Positions 48,214 to 57,845 of a stretch of DNA of 64,000 bases are shown here, in pieces. Positions within the stretch are counted from its first letter, which is position 1; every line of letters begins with the position of its first letter. A program made the position numbers and the translations under genes. The notes under the pieces are model-generated. The model had not been told where the DNA came from and searched no databases. It saw nothing but the letters and a program-made list of their open reading frames with translations. The stretch is from the NCBI GenBank assembly GCA_014647935.1, contig BMQD01000006.1:307469-371468 (forward strand), given 5' to 3'. Origin of the DNA: Planomonospora parontospora (GTDB taxonomy: Bacteria; Actinomycetota; Actinomycetes; Streptosporangiales; Streptosporangiaceae).

Positions 48214-50961
48214 CTAGTCGGCCGGCTTGGCCTTGCGGGAGCGTCGCCGCCCCCTTCCGGCAGCCTGTACGGCCTGCGTGTCCTCATCCGGGACATCGTC
48301 AAGCGCATCGGTCACCGTATCACGTCCGGACTGCCCGCTGGCCGCGACCGCGCTTCCCGCGTCCTTGGCCAGCTTCTCCGCGACGGCCTTCTCCACCGCC
48401 ATCTTGCCCTGGGTACCACGCGGCTCGGGCCTGCCCTCGACCGGCTCGGCCGAGATGTGCAGGCCCCTGCCGTTGCAGCACTCGCAGACGCTGGAGAACG
48501 CCTCCAGGAGGCCCTGCCCGACGCGCTTGCGCGTCATCTGGACCAGTCCCAGGGACGTCACCTCGGCCACCTGGTGCTTGGTCCGGTCCCGGGCCAGGCA
48601 CTCCAGCAGCCGCCGCAGCACCAGGTCCCGGTTGCTCTCCAGCACCATGTCGATGAAGTCGATGACGATGATGCCGCCGATGTCCCGGAGCCTGAGCTGG
48701 CGGACGATCTCCTCGGCCGCCTCCAGGTTGTTGCGGGTGACGGTCTCCTCGAGGTTTCCGCCCTGCCCGGTGAACTTGCCGGTGTTGACGTCGACGACGG
48801 TCATCGCCTCGGTCCGGTCGATCACCAGCGAACCGCCGCTGGGCAGCCAGACCTTGCGCTCCATCGCCTTGGCGATCTGCTCGTCGATCCGGTAGGCCGC
48901 GAAGACGTCGCCGTTCTCGTCCCACTTCGTCAGCCGGTCGGCCAGGTGCGGAGCCACGTAGCGGACGTACTCGTCCACCGTGTCCCACACCTCGCCCGCG
49001 ACGACCAGCGAGGTGAAGTCCTCGTTGAACACGTCCCGGACCACCCGGACGGTCAGGTCCGGCTCCGAGGAGAGCAGCTCGGGCGCGCTGGCCGACTTGG
49101 CCTTGCGCTGGATGTTCTCCCACTGGGCCGAGAGCCTGGCCACGTCGCGGCCGAGCTCCTCCTCCGAGGCGCCCTCCGCGGCCGTGCGGACGATCACACC
49201 GGCGTTCTCGGGCATGACCTTCTTGAGGATGCCCTTGAGCCGGGTCCGCTCCTTGTCCGGGAGCTTGCGGCTGATGCCGGTCATCGAGCCGTCGGGCACG
49301 TAGACCAGGTAGCGGCCGGGCAGGCTGATCTGCGACGTCAGGCGGGCGCCCTTGTGGCCCATCGGGTCCTTGGTGACCTGCACCAGGACCGCCTGGCCCG
49401 ACTTGAGCGCCACCTCGATGCGCTTGGGCTGGCCCTCCAGCCCGGCGGTGTCGAAGTTGACCTCGCCGGCGTACAGCACCGCGTTGCGGCCCTTGCCGAT
49501 GTCGATGAAGGCCGCCTCCATGCTCGGCAGGACGTTCTGCACCTTGCCGAGGTAGACGTTGCCCACGTAGGACTGGCTCGCCTCGCGGTTGACGTAGTGC
49601 TCGACGAGGACGTCGTCCTCCAGCACCGCGATCTGGGTCCGGTCGCCGGTGCGGCGGACCACCATCACCCGCTCGACGGACTCCCGGCGGGCCAGGAACT
49701 CCGACTCGGTGATGATCGGCGGACGCCTGCGGCCGAGCTCGCGGCCCTCCCGGCGGCGCTGCTTCTTGGCCTCCAGGCGGGTCGAGCCCCGCACGCTCTG
49801 CACCTCGTCCATGGCGCTGCCACGCCCGGCACGGGGCGCGCGGATGCGCACCACCGTGTTCGGCGGGACCTCCTGGACGTCCTCCGCCTCCTCGGAACCC
49901 CGGCGGCGGCGACGGCGGCGACGGCGCGAGGTGCCGCCCTCCTCCGTCTCGGCCTCCTCCCGCTCGGCCTCGGCCGACCCGGCGGCGGGCTCGTCCGCGC
50001 CCTGCTCGGAGTCGCCGTTCTCGGCCTCCTCCTGCTCACGCGTCTTCCCGCGGCCGCGGCCGCCCCGGCGGCGGCGGCGGCGGCGGCCTCCGGCCTCGTC
50101 GTCGCCCTCGGCCTCCTCGTCCTCGCCCTCTTCCTCCTCGGGCTCCTCCTCGATCCCGGCGGGCTCGAACGGCTGCACCGGAGCGGGGCGGGCGGGAGGC
50201 TGCTGGGCCAGGGAGGGGTCGGGAGCCTGGAACAACGGCTGGAACACCGCTGCGGGCGCCTGGAAGGTCACCGAGGGAACCTCTGCGTGTCCCTGGACGG
50301 TCAGCCCGAACGGGTCGGTGAAGAGGCCGGGCCGGTCCTCGCCGATCTCCTCCTCGGCCTCCTCGGCCGGCGCCTCGGCGGGCACCGAGAGCAGCAGCGA
50401 CGCCGCGACCTCCGCGGCCTCGGCCGTGGTCAGGTCGACGGGCGGCTCCGGCTCGGCCGCCGCCTCGACGGCCTCGGCGGCCTTCTTGCGCGCGCGGGTC
50501 CGCTTGGCCGGGGCCGCGGGGCGCTCGTCGGCGGCCCCGGCCTCCGGGGCGGAGACCTCCTCCGCGGCGGCGGGCTCGGCCGCGGCCTTACGCGTACGGC
50601 TGCGCCGCGCGGGCGGCGCGGCCTCCTCCTCCGCCGTCGCGGCGGCCGGGGCGGCCGCCCTGCGCCGGGTGGCGCGCTTCGGCGGAGCCTCCTCCTGCGC
50701 CGGAGCGGAGTCCTCGGCCTCCCGGGCCGGAGCGGGAGCCCCGGCGGGCGCCTCAGCCCGGACCGGGGCCTGCACGGCCTCCGGGGTCCCGGCGGCCGGC
50801 TCCGGTCGCCGGACCGGTTCCGGAGCGGGCTCCAGATCCTCCGGCTCCGGCGGCGGGCCTGCGGGCCTGCTGGCGGCTCGCCGGCGACGCGGCTGAACTG
50901 TCTTTTCCGTTATGTCCCCGGCAGGGCCGTTGGCCCCGACGTTGGGCTCGTTGTCGAGCAT
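48214..50961 (-). CDS. rne: Ribonuclease E/G with long charged N-terminal extension
   Basis: This 915-aa protein has a disordered N-terminal extension of about 400 residues with Arg-runs ([11 protein letters not shown]) and acidic runs (EEEPEEEEGEDEE). This is typical of actinobacterial RNase E, whose scaffold part lies before, not after, the catalytic domain. The S1 domain begins SYVGNVYLGKVQNVLPSM near residue 463. Catalytic-domain motifs include DFIDM and the zinc-link CECCNGRG near residue 823. It processes mRNA and stable RNA as part of the degradosome. The ATG at 50961 has GGGAGAG upstream. The upstream TIGR03936 gene is on the same strand, 95 bp away. Confidence 0.96.
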   Translation of the reverse strand: MLDNEPNVGANGPAGDITEKTVQPRRRRAASRPAGPPPEPEDLEPAPEPVRRPEPAAGTPEAVQAPVRAEAPAGAPAPAREAEDSAPAQEEAPPKRATRRRAAAPAAATAEEEAAPPARRSRTRKAAAEPAAAEEVSAPEAGAADERPAAPAKRTRARKKAAEAVEAAAEPEPPVDLTTAEAAEVAASLLLSVPAEAPAEEAEEEIGEDRPGLFTDPFGLTVQGHAEVPSVTFQAPAAVFQPLFQAPDPSLAQQPPARPAPVQPFEPAGIEEEPEEEEGEDEEAEGDDEAGGRRRRRRRGGRGRGKTREQEEAENGDSEQGADEPAAGSAEAEREEAETEEGGTSRRRRRRRRRGSEEAEDVQEVPPNTVVRIRAPRAGRGSAMDEVQSVRGSTRLEAKKQRRREGRELGRRRPPIITESEFLARRESVERVMVVRRTGDRTQIAVLEDDVLVEHYVNREASQSYVGNVYLGKVQNVLPSMEAAFIDIGKGRNAVLYAGEVNFDTAGLEGQPKRIEVALKSGQAVLVQVTKDPMGHKGARLTSQISLPGRYLVYVPDGSMTGISRKLPDKERTRLKGILKKVMPENAGVIVRTAAEGASEEELGRDVARLSAQWENIQRKAKSASAPELLSSEPDLTVRVVRDVFNEDFTSLVVAGEVWDTVDEYVRYVAPHLADRLTKWDENGDVFAAYRIDEQIAKAMERKVWLPSGGSLVIDRTEAMTVVDVNTGKFTGQGGNLEETVTRNNLEAAEEIVRQLRLRDIGGIIVIDFIDMVLESNRDLVLRRLLECLARDRTKHQVAEVTSLGLVQMTRKRVGQGLLEAFSSVCECCNGRGLHISAEPVEGRPEPRGTQGKMAVEKAVAEKLAKDAGSAVAASGQSGRDTVTDALDDVPDEDTQAVQAAGRGRRRSRKAKPAD

Positions 50962-51056
50962 GCGGGCGCTCTCCCGTCAGCTCCCGGGCGCGTCTCCGCG
51001 CCGCGCGGGAGCTCTCGTCTCTCGCTGTCCGCCGGGCCGAAGCCCGGCGCCAAGTC

Positions 51057-51950
51057 CTATAGGTCGCCGCCGACGTGCTCGCTCACCGGTTCCGTTTCGC
51101 CGCCGCGCGAATTGTCGCGGTCCAGGCCGAACGGATCGGCGGGCGCACCGGTGCGCACGTCCAGCGGCCCCTGCGCCAGCCTGGTCACCTCGGGAGGGAC
51201 CGGCGGCGCGAAGTCGGCCACGAGACGCAATCCAGTGAGAACGTCGTCGGGTCGAACGGCAGGAGTTGCGTGCCGTACAACCATGCGAAGTATGACACAT
51301 GACTGACTGGACGCCTGACCTGCTGTTGTCTCCGCTTCCTCCGCGGCCTCGAGGCTCACCACCGCCTCACGCGCGTCGAAGCGGCGCATCCCCTTCTTCG
51401 TCAGGCGCTCCACCTCGATCCGCTCGGCGGCGTTGAACCGCTCCACCGCGGCCCTGGCCAGGGCCGGGTCCGCTCCGGGCAGCCGGATCCGCCACGCCGA
51501 GCACTCCAGCCGGTCGGCCAGGCTGCCGGTGCCGGCCTCGACGACGTCGAGCACGTCGAGACCCGGCGGGAGGGACGCGTCCAGGGCGGCGCGCAGGCCG
51601 CCGGGGTCGCACTCCCGCGTCACGCTGATCTCGAGGTACTCGGCCTCGCTGGCGACTCCGGTCGGGGCGGCCGCTCCGACGTAGGAGATCTTCGGATGGG
51701 GCGAGAAGCCCGCGCTGAAAGCAACCGGGACGTCCGCGCGCCGGAGCGCGCGCTCCAGGGCCCGGGAGATGTCGCGGTGGCTGGTGAAGCGCAGGCGGCC
51801 GCGCTTGGCGTAGCGCACGCGCAGGCGCTGTGCCACGGGTGCGGGCGGAGGCCCGTCGGGAACGGGTTTCAGAGTGGTGTCTTCCTTTCCGGTCGCGGTC
51901 GTCCTTCTGGCGGCGGGCAGACCGTGCCCGGCACGGTCTACCTCAGACAA
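51057..51950 (-). CDS. TIGR03936 family radical SAM-associated protein (DUF2344)
   Basis: The protein contains RLRVRYAKRGRLRFTSHRDI, ALRRADVPVAFSAGFSPHPK and ISYVGAAAPTGVASEAEYLE, the diagnostic DUF2344/TIGR03936 segments. It has no CxxxCxxC of its own and is found beside TIGR03960, as here. Their joint function is unknown; an RNA- or tRNA-modifying role has been suggested for the pair. The start is unclear: TTG at 51950 abuts GGAGG with no spacing, and a CTG (before AAACCCGTT) has GGAAAGGAAG at good spacing. The recognisable domain begins about 37 residues in. Confidence 0.88.
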   Translation of the reverse strand: MSEVDRAGHGLPAARRTTATGKEDTTLKPVPDGPPPAPVAQRLRVRYAKRGRLRFTSHRDISRALERALRRADVPVAFSAGFSPHPKISYVGAAAPTGVASEAEYLEISVTRECDPGGLRAALDASLPPGLDVLDVVEAGTGSLADRLECSAWRIRLPGADPALARAAVERFNAAERIEVERLTKKGMRRFDAREAVVSLEAAEEAETTAGQASSQSCVILRMVVRHATPAVRPDDVLTGLRLVADFAPPVPPEVTRLAQGPLDVRTGAPADPFGLDRDNSRGGETEPVSEHVGGDL

Positions 51951-52007
51951 CCTCCGATGAGGCGGGCTTCTTCCCCGGGGGGACGCGCGGCGCCGAAGCG
52001 CCGCGCG

Positions 52008-53918
52008 TCACACCACGGTCAGCGGCAGGAGCTTCCTGCCCGTCGGGCCGATCTGGATCTCGGTGCCCATCGTCGGGCAGACGCCGCAGTCGTAGCACGG
52101 CGTCCAGCGGCAGTCCTCGACCTCGACGTCGTTCACGGCGTCCTGCCAGTCCTGCCAGAGCCACTCGCGGTCGAGACCTGCGTCGAGGTGGTCCCAGGGC
52201 AGGACCTCGTTCTCCTCGCGCTCGCGCGTGGTGTACCAGTCGACGTCGACCCCGGCCTTGGCCGCGGCGTCCATCCAGCGCTGGTAGGAGAAGTGCTCGC
52301 TCCAGCCGTCGAACCGGCCGCCGTCCTCCCACACCGCCCGGATGACGGCGCCCACCCGGCGGTCGCCCCGGGAGAGCAGGCCCTCCACGATCGAGGGCTT
52401 GCCGTCGTGGTAGCGCAGGCCGATCGCGCGGCCGTACTCCTTGTCACCTCGCAGGGAGTCCTTCAGCGCCTTGAGCCGGCGGTCGACCGTCTCGTGGTCG
52501 GCCTGGGCCGCCCACTGGAACGGCGTGTGCGGCTTGGGCACGAACCCGCCGATGGAGACCGTGCAGCGCACGTCCCGGGAACCGGTGGCCTCCCGGCCCG
52601 CCTGGATGACCTTCTTGGCCAGATCGGCGATGCCGAGGACATCGGCGTCCTCCTCGGTGGGCAGGCCGCACATGAAGTAGAGCTTCACCTGCCGCCAGCC
52701 CTGGCTGTAGGCCGTGGTGACGGTCCGGATCAGGTCCTCCTCGGTGACCATCTTGTTGATCACCTTGCGCATCCGCTCGGAGCCGCCCTCGGGGGCGAAC
52801 GTCAGACCGGACCTGCGGCCGTTGCGGGAGAACTCGTTGGCCAGGTCGATGTTGAAGGCGTCGACCCGGGTCGAGGGCAGCGAGAGCGAGGTGTTGGTGC
52901 CCTCGTAGCGGTCGGCCAGGCCCTTGGCGACGTCGCCGATCTCGGAGTGGTCGGCGCTGGAGAGGCTGAGCAGCCCGACCTCGTTGAAGCCGGACGCCCG
53001 GATGCCCGCGTCGACCATGTCGCCGATCGTGGTGATGGACCGCTCCCGCACCGGGCGGGTGATCATCCCCGCCTGGCAGAAACGGCAGCCCCGGGTGCAG
53101 CCGCGGAAGATCTCCACGCTGAACCGCTCGTGCACGGTCTCGGCCAGCGGGACCAGCGGCTTCTTCGGGTACGGCCACTCGTCCAGGTCCATGACGGTGT
53201 GCTTGTGCACCCGCCACGGCACCCCCGGGCGGTTCGGCGCGATCCGGCGGATCCGGCCGTCGGGGTGGTAGTCGACGTCGTAGAACCTCGGCACGTAGAC
53301 CCCGCCGGACTCGGCCAGCCGCATCAGCAGCTCGTCGCGCCCGCCGGGCGAGCCCTCGGCCTTCCACTCGCGGACGACCTCGGTGATCGCGATGGCGATC
53401 TGCTCGCCGTCGCCCAGCACCGCGGCGTCGAGGAAGTCGGCGATCGGCTCCGGGTTGAAGGCGGCGTGGCCGCCGGCGAGCACGATCGGGTCGTCGTCGC
53501 CGCGGTCGGCTGCCCTCAGCGGGATCCCCGCCAGGTCCAGCGCGGTCAGCATGTTGGTGTAGCCGAGCTCGGTGGAGAAGGAGAGTCCCAGCACGTCGAA
53601 CGCCCGCACCGGCCGGTGCGCGTCGACGGTGAACTGCGGGACGCCCTCGGCGCGCATCAGCGCCTCCAGGTCCGGCCAGACCGCGTAGGTCCGCTCGGCG
53701 AGCGTCTCCGGCAGCTCGTTGAGAATCTCGTAGAGGATCTGGACGCCCTGGTTGGGCAGTCCCACCTCGTAGGCGTCGGGATACATCAGAGCCCAACGGA
53801 CCCCCGCGGAGTCCCAGTCCTTGACGGTCGAGTTGAGCTCACCCCCGACGTACTGGATCGGCTTCTGCACCTTGGGCAGGAGCGCTTCCAGGCGGGGAAA
53901 CAGTGACTCGACAGGCAT
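52008..53918 (-). CDS. TIGR03960 family B12-binding-like radical SAM protein
   Basis: This 636-aa protein has an N-terminal region with MYPDAYEVGLPNQGVQILYE and DVLGLSFSTELGYTNMLT, like a B12-binding fold. The radical-SAM CxxxCxxC motif is GCTRGCRFCQAGM near residue 271, followed by GLTFAPEGGSERMR and GLPTEEDADVLG. A C-terminal Cys-rich tail (CRWTPCYDCGVCP) may hold a second cluster. It is paired with TIGR03936, 57 bp downstream on the same strand. The ATG at 53918 has GAAGG almost touching it, so the exact start is less certain. The longer frame through rodA is antisense-like and excluded. Confidence 0.93.
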   Translation of the reverse strand: MPVESLFPRLEALLPKVQKPIQYVGGELNSTVKDWDSAGVRWALMYPDAYEVGLPNQGVQILYEILNELPETLAERTYAVWPDLEALMRAEGVPQFTVDAHRPVRAFDVLGLSFSTELGYTNMLTALDLAGIPLRAADRGDDDPIVLAGGHAAFNPEPIADFLDAAVLGDGEQIAIAITEVVREWKAEGSPGGRDELLMRLAESGGVYVPRFYDVDYHPDGRIRRIAPNRPGVPWRVHKHTVMDLDEWPYPKKPLVPLAETVHERFSVEIFRGCTRGCRFCQAGMITRPVRERSITTIGDMVDAGIRASGFNEVGLLSLSSADHSEIGDVAKGLADRYEGTNTSLSLPSTRVDAFNIDLANEFSRNGRRSGLTFAPEGGSERMRKVINKMVTEEDLIRTVTTAYSQGWRQVKLYFMCGLPTEEDADVLGIADLAKKVIQAGREATGSRDVRCTVSIGGFVPKPHTPFQWAAQADHETVDRRLKALKDSLRGDKEYGRAIGLRYHDGKPSIVEGLLSRGDRRVGAVIRAVWEDGGRFDGWSEHFSYQRWMDAAAKAGVDVDWYTTREREENEVLPWDHLDAGLDREWLWQDWQDAVNDVEVEDCRWTPCYDCGVCPTMGTEIQIGPTGRKLLPLTVV

Positions 53919-54079
53919 ACCTTCAAGGGTATCGGCCTGGAAAGGGTGCCACGGGCGGTCGTCGCCCGCTCGCAGCGAGTCGAGCCGGGGCCGCGGCTCC
54001 TCCCGGGCCCTGCGGTCGCGGCGTCCGTTGCGCGGCCGCAGGGCCCGCAGCTCACGCGTGCCGCGCGTCTCCACGGACG

Positions 54080-55243
54080 TCAGAAGGGTCGCGAACGCAG
54101 GTGGACCGCCTGGAGCAGCCCGATCGCGATCATGTTGGCGAAGGTCGCGGTGCCGCCGTAGGAGACGAACGGCAGCGGCAGCCCGGTGATCGGCATGATC
54201 CCGATCGTCATGCCGACGTTGACGAAGGTCTGGAAGGCCAGCCAGCACACGATCGAACCGGCCACCAGCGTGCCGAACCGGTCGCCGCACCGCCGCGCGA
54301 TCCGCACCGCGCGCAGCAGGACCACCCCGAGCAGCATCACCACGGTGACCGAGCCGAGGAACCCGAACTCCTCCCCCACCACCGTGAAGACGAAGTCGGT
54401 GTGCTGCTCGGGCACGAACCTGCCCATGGTCTGGCCGCCGCCGAACAGCCCCTTGCCGAACAGCCGCCCCGACCCGACCGCGTTCAGCGACTGGGTGCTG
54501 TTGTAGCCGACGCCGCGCGGGTCGGTGGACGGATCGAGGAAGGCCGTGAACCGGGCCACCTGGTACGGCTCCAGCACGTCGAGCCGCCAGACGGCCGCAC
54601 CCGCGGCCGCCACGGCCAGCAGCAGCAGGACGAGCCAGCGTTTGCGGATCCCGCTGAGGACGAGCGCCGCCGCCGTGATCACACCCAGCACCATCGTGGT
54701 GCCGAAGTCGGGCTGGAGCATGACCAGCCCCATGGTGACGGCCGCGACCACCAGCGCCACCACGACGTCCGGCCCGCGCGGCCGGTCGCTGCCCTCCGCG
54801 GGCTGGGCCAGCAGCATGGCCAGCATGAGCACCAGGCCGAGCTTGGCGAACTCCGACGGCTGGAAGGCGAAGCCGCCGCCCAGCATGATCCAGGAGTGGG
54901 CGCCGTTGACCTCCGCGCCGACCGGAGTGATCACGAGGATCAGCCCGAGCAGGGCCGCCCCGTAGACCAGCGGCGCGTAGGCCCGCACCGTCCGGTGGCT
55001 CACCGCGGTCACCGCCACCGCCAGCGCGGCGCCGACCCCCAGGTTGAGCACGTGCTTCTTGACCAGCCCGGTGCTGCCCGGCGCCCAGGTCCTGGTGGAC
55101 GACCACACCATGAGCACGCTGATCACCGCCAGCGCCGCCACCGCGACCGCCAGCACCCCGTCCACCCGCCACACCGGCGAGGCCGCTCCCACCGCCCTGC
55201 GGGCGAAGGAGCGGTCCGCCGCAGCGATCACCCGGTTCACCAT
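54080..55243 (-). CDS. rodA: Rod shape-determining protein RodA (SEDS glycosyltransferase)
   Basis: The 387-aa protein has about ten transmembrane helices with the SEDS signatures HSWIMLGGGFAFQPSEFAKL and the TM9-10 region FQTFVNVGMTIGIMPITGLP, then LPFVSYGG. GEEFGFLGSVTVV is the usual cytoplasmic loop. It polymerises lipid II into glycan strands with its class B PBP, encoded by the preceding gene. The ATG overlaps the PBP stop by a few bases, so the two are made together. The frame upstream is antisense-like and is dropped. FtsW is the close alternative, but the mre neighbours favour RodA. Confidence 0.95.
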   Translation of the reverse strand: MVNRVIAAADRSFARRAVGAASPVWRVDGVLAVAVAALAVISVLMVWSSTRTWAPGSTGLVKKHVLNLGVGAALAVAVTAVSHRTVRAYAPLVYGAALLGLILVITPVGAEVNGAHSWIMLGGGFAFQPSEFAKLGLVLMLAMLLAQPAEGSDRPRGPDVVVALVVAAVTMGLVMLQPDFGTTMVLGVITAAALVLSGIRKRWLVLLLLAVAAAGAAVWRLDVLEPYQVARFTAFLDPSTDPRGVGYNSTQSLNAVGSGRLFGKGLFGGGQTMGRFVPEQHTDFVFTVVGEEFGFLGSVTVVMLLGVVLLRAVRIARRCGDRFGTLVAGSIVCWLAFQTFVNVGMTIGIMPITGLPLPFVSYGGTATFANMIAIGLLQAVHLRSRPF

Positions 55244-57300
55244 GCGAGGGTCCCGTCCTGCTTGATCATCGGAGGTCTGGCGGCGGGCGCGCCGCCCGGC
55301 AGCGCCGCGGGCGCCGGCTTCCCCTTGGGGGTGAACCCGTAGATGCCCTCGTAGATCTTCCGTACGGCGGGCGCCGCGGCCGCGCTGCCCAGGCCGCCCT
55401 GGGAGACCATGGCGACGACCACGAACCGGGGGTCGTCCACCGGGGCGAACGAGGCGAACCACGAGGTGTCGGCCTTGCCGTACACCTCGGCGGTACCGGT
55501 CTTGCCGCCGATCCTCACCTTCTTCATCGGGAACCCGGTGAACGCCCCGGCCGCCGTACCGTCGGAGGCGACCTGGCTCAGCGCCCGCTTGATGTAGGCC
55601 CGCTCGGCCGCGGAGACCGGCAGCGTGCCCCGCACCGGCACCTTGATCTCCTTTACCCTGGTGCCGTCCGGCCGGACCAGCATCCAGCCCAGCCGGGGGC
55701 TGCGCAGCTTCCCGTCGGTGACCAGCGCCGCGTACGCCGCCGCCAACTGCAGCGGCGTCACCAGCACGTCACCCTGCCCGATGGAGAAGTTGGCCGCGTC
55801 GCCCGGCCGCAGCTGGTATCCCTCCAGGCAGTTCTCGTGCGCCAGCCTGGTGAGAAAGGCCGCCCGGCCCGCGTCGGTCTTCGCGACGTCCCGGTAGCCC
55901 TCCTTGGCCCGCCTGCAGTTCACGTCCCTGGTGGCGGCCCACATCTTCTTCTTCCAGGCCCGGTCGGGGATCCGCCCCGGCGACTCCCCCGGCAGGTCGA
56001 CCCCGGTGGGGCGGCCGAACCCGAAGGCCCGCGCCGTCTTCGCCATCACCTCGCGCGGCTTGCCCTTCGGCCGCAGCCCGCCGTCCTTGAGCCACTGCTC
56101 GTAGGCGGCCTTGTAGAAGATCGTGTCACACGACTTCACCAGCGCCGTGTGCAGCGTCATGGAGCCCAGCGCCCGGCCGCGGAAGTTGCGGAACGCCCGG
56201 CTGCCGACCATGAAGGAGCCAGGGCAGTTGTAGTGGCCGTTCATCGGGTAGCCGGCCTTGAACATCGCGGCCACCGACGACATCTTGAACGTCGATCCGG
56301 GCGCGAACTCCCCCTTGATCGCCCGTGAGACCAGCGGTTTGCCGGATCTGCCGGACAGCAGCCGCTCGTACTCCTCCTCGCCGATGCCGCCGGCCCAGAC
56401 CACCGGGTCGTAGGAGGGCGCGCTGGCGAGCGCGACGACGCGGCTGGTCCGGGCGTCCAGCACCACCGCCGCCGCGCCGTCGGCCTTGGGCGCGGCCTTC
56501 ATCGCCTCGGCGATGGCCCGCTCCGCCACGGCCTGCACCCTGGCGTCGATGCTGGTGATGAGCGTGTGGCCGGCCTTGCCCTGCACCTCGTGCTCGACCC
56601 CGAGCACCCGGCCGAGCCGGTCCACCTGGACCCGCCGCCATCCCGGGGTGCCCCGCAGCTCCTGGTCGTACACCGACTCCAGACCGTCCCTGCCCGCCAT
56701 GTCCACCCCGGAGAACTCCGCCTTCAGTCCCTGGCGCCGTTCCAGCTCCTCCTTCGTGACCGGCTGCAGGTAGCCGAGCGCCTGCACGGCCGCACCGCCT
56801 CCCGGATGGTCCCGTACGGCCTGCACCTCGGCCGTGACCCCCGGGAACATCTCCTGCCGCTCCAGGATCTGCAGCGCCTCCGGGGTGTCCACGTCGGCGT
56901 CGACCGGGATCGGCTGGTGCGGCGAACCCGCCCAGCACGGACGGGAGACCCGGGCGTCGCACGGGCGGAGCCGCAGCGTGAGGTCCCGCGGATCGCGGCC
57001 CAGCACCGATCCCAGCCGCGCCATCACGGCCGCCCCCTTGTCCTTCATCCGGCCCAGTTTCGTCCGGTCCACCGAGACGACCAGCGTGGTCCGGTTGCGG
57101 ACCAGCGGCCGTCCGGCCGAGTCGAGGATCTGCCCCCGGACGGCGGGCACCACGACGTCGCGGGTGCGCGTCTCGGTCGCCGCCGCCGCGTACTGCGCGC
57201 CGTGCACCACCTGCACCTGCCAGAGCCGCGCGGTGACCACCGCCAGCAGCGCCACCAGCAGGACCTGCACCACGGCCAGCCTCCGCCGCATATGGATCAT
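55237..57300 (-). CDS. mrdA: Penicillin-binding protein 2 (elongasome transpeptidase)
   Basis: This 687-aa protein has an N-terminal transmembrane helix (LAVVQVLLVALLAVVTARLW), a dimerisation domain and the transpeptidase domain. The motifs are SxxK in APGSTFKMS near residue 330, KSCD as the SxN-type motif, and GGKTGTAEV near 600. It crosslinks peptidoglycan with RodA. AGGAGG lies 7 bp before the ATG at 57300, which overlaps the mreD stop (ATGA). ATG at 57291 is a second in-frame option. Two Cys-bearing inserts (PCDARVSRPCW, VNCRRAKEG) stand in the middle and are not typical. Confidence 0.95.
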   Translation of the reverse strand: MIHMRRRLAVVQVLLVALLAVVTARLWQVQVVHGAQYAAAATETRTRDVVVPAVRGQILDSAGRPLVRNRTTLVVSVDRTKLGRMKDKGAAVMARLGSVLGRDPRDLTLRLRPCDARVSRPCWAGSPHQPIPVDADVDTPEALQILERQEMFPGVTAEVQAVRDHPGGGAAVQALGYLQPVTKEELERRQGLKAEFSGVDMAGRDGLESVYDQELRGTPGWRRVQVDRLGRVLGVEHEVQGKAGHTLITSIDARVQAVAERAIAEAMKAAPKADGAAAVVLDARTSRVVALASAPSYDPVVWAGGIGEEEYERLLSGRSGKPLVSRAIKGEFAPGSTFKMSSVAAMFKAGYPMNGHYNCPGSFMVGSRAFRNFRGRALGSMTLHTALVKSCDTIFYKAAYEQWLKDGGLRPKGKPREVMAKTARAFGFGRPTGVDLPGESPGRIPDRAWKKKMWAATRDVNCRRAKEGYRDVAKTDAGRAAFLTRLAHENCLEGYQLRPGDAANFSIGQGDVLVTPLQLAAAYAALVTDGKLRSPRLGWMLVRPDGTRVKEIKVPVRGTLPVSAAERAYIKRALSQVASDGTAAGAFTGFPMKKVRIGGKTGTAEVYGKADTSWFASFAPVDDPRFVVVAMVSQGGLGSAAAAPAVRKIYEGIYGFTPKGKPAPAALPGGAPAARPPMIKQDGTLAW

Positions 57301-57845
57301 GGACGGCCTCCTGCCAGACGTCCCGCACGCCGCGCGCCCCGTTCCCGGCTCCGGACCCGGGAGCGGTCCCGGCCCCGGACGACCCTCGTCGCCGCCCACA
57401 CCATGGGCGGCGCGGCCAGCACGTTGTAGAGCATCACCGGGAGCAGTCCGCCCGTGAGCGCGACCACCCCGGCCTCGGCGCCGCCGAAGACCACACCGAC
57501 GACCACCGCGACCACCGGCCCCAGCGCCGCGCAGCCCAGCGCCACCGCCAGCCCGGCCTCCGGGCGGCTCTCCGCCCAGCGCCCGGCCACGAACCCGACC
57601 AGGCACAGCACCAGCGCGTACTGCCCCATCTCGTGGGCGGCGGGCGGCAGGAGGTCTCCGAACAGCCCCGCGGTGAACCCCATCACCGCCCCCGCCCGGG
57701 CCCCGCGGGCCAGGGCGTACCCCACCACCGCGAGTAGCACCAGGTCGGGCGCGGCGTCACCGGGCAGCGGCAGCCGGTTGACGAACGTCACCTGGACGGC
57801 CATCAGCAGCAGGACCAGGCCCGCGGAGAGCGCGTCGCGGTTCAC
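57297..57845 (-). CDS. mreD: Rod shape-determining protein MreD
   Basis: The 182-aa protein has about five transmembrane helices and the MreD core PDLVLLAVVGYALARGARAG, then GFTAGLFGDLLPP. It binds MreC and is part of the membrane complex that guides wall synthesis. GTG at 57845 overlaps the mreC stop by GTGA. The C-terminal 30 residues are Arg-rich and cytoplasmic. It is followed by mrdA through an ATGA overlap. Confidence 0.93.
   Translation of the reverse strand: MNRDALSAGLVLLLMAVQVTFVNRLPLPGDAAPDLVLLAVVGYALARGARAGAVMGFTAGLFGDLLPPAAHEMGQYALVLCLVGFVAGRWAESRPEAGLAVALGCAALGPVVAVVVGVVFGGAEAGVVALTGGLLPVMLYNVLAAPPMVWAATRVVRGRDRSRVRSRERGARRAGRLAGGRP

Noticed and set aside
47992-51306. A 1104-aa plus-strand open frame opposite rne
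   Set aside because: It is antisense to rne and arises from GC-rich codon third positions. The sequence is low-complexity Leu/Gly/Arg with no domain and no Shine-Dalgarno.
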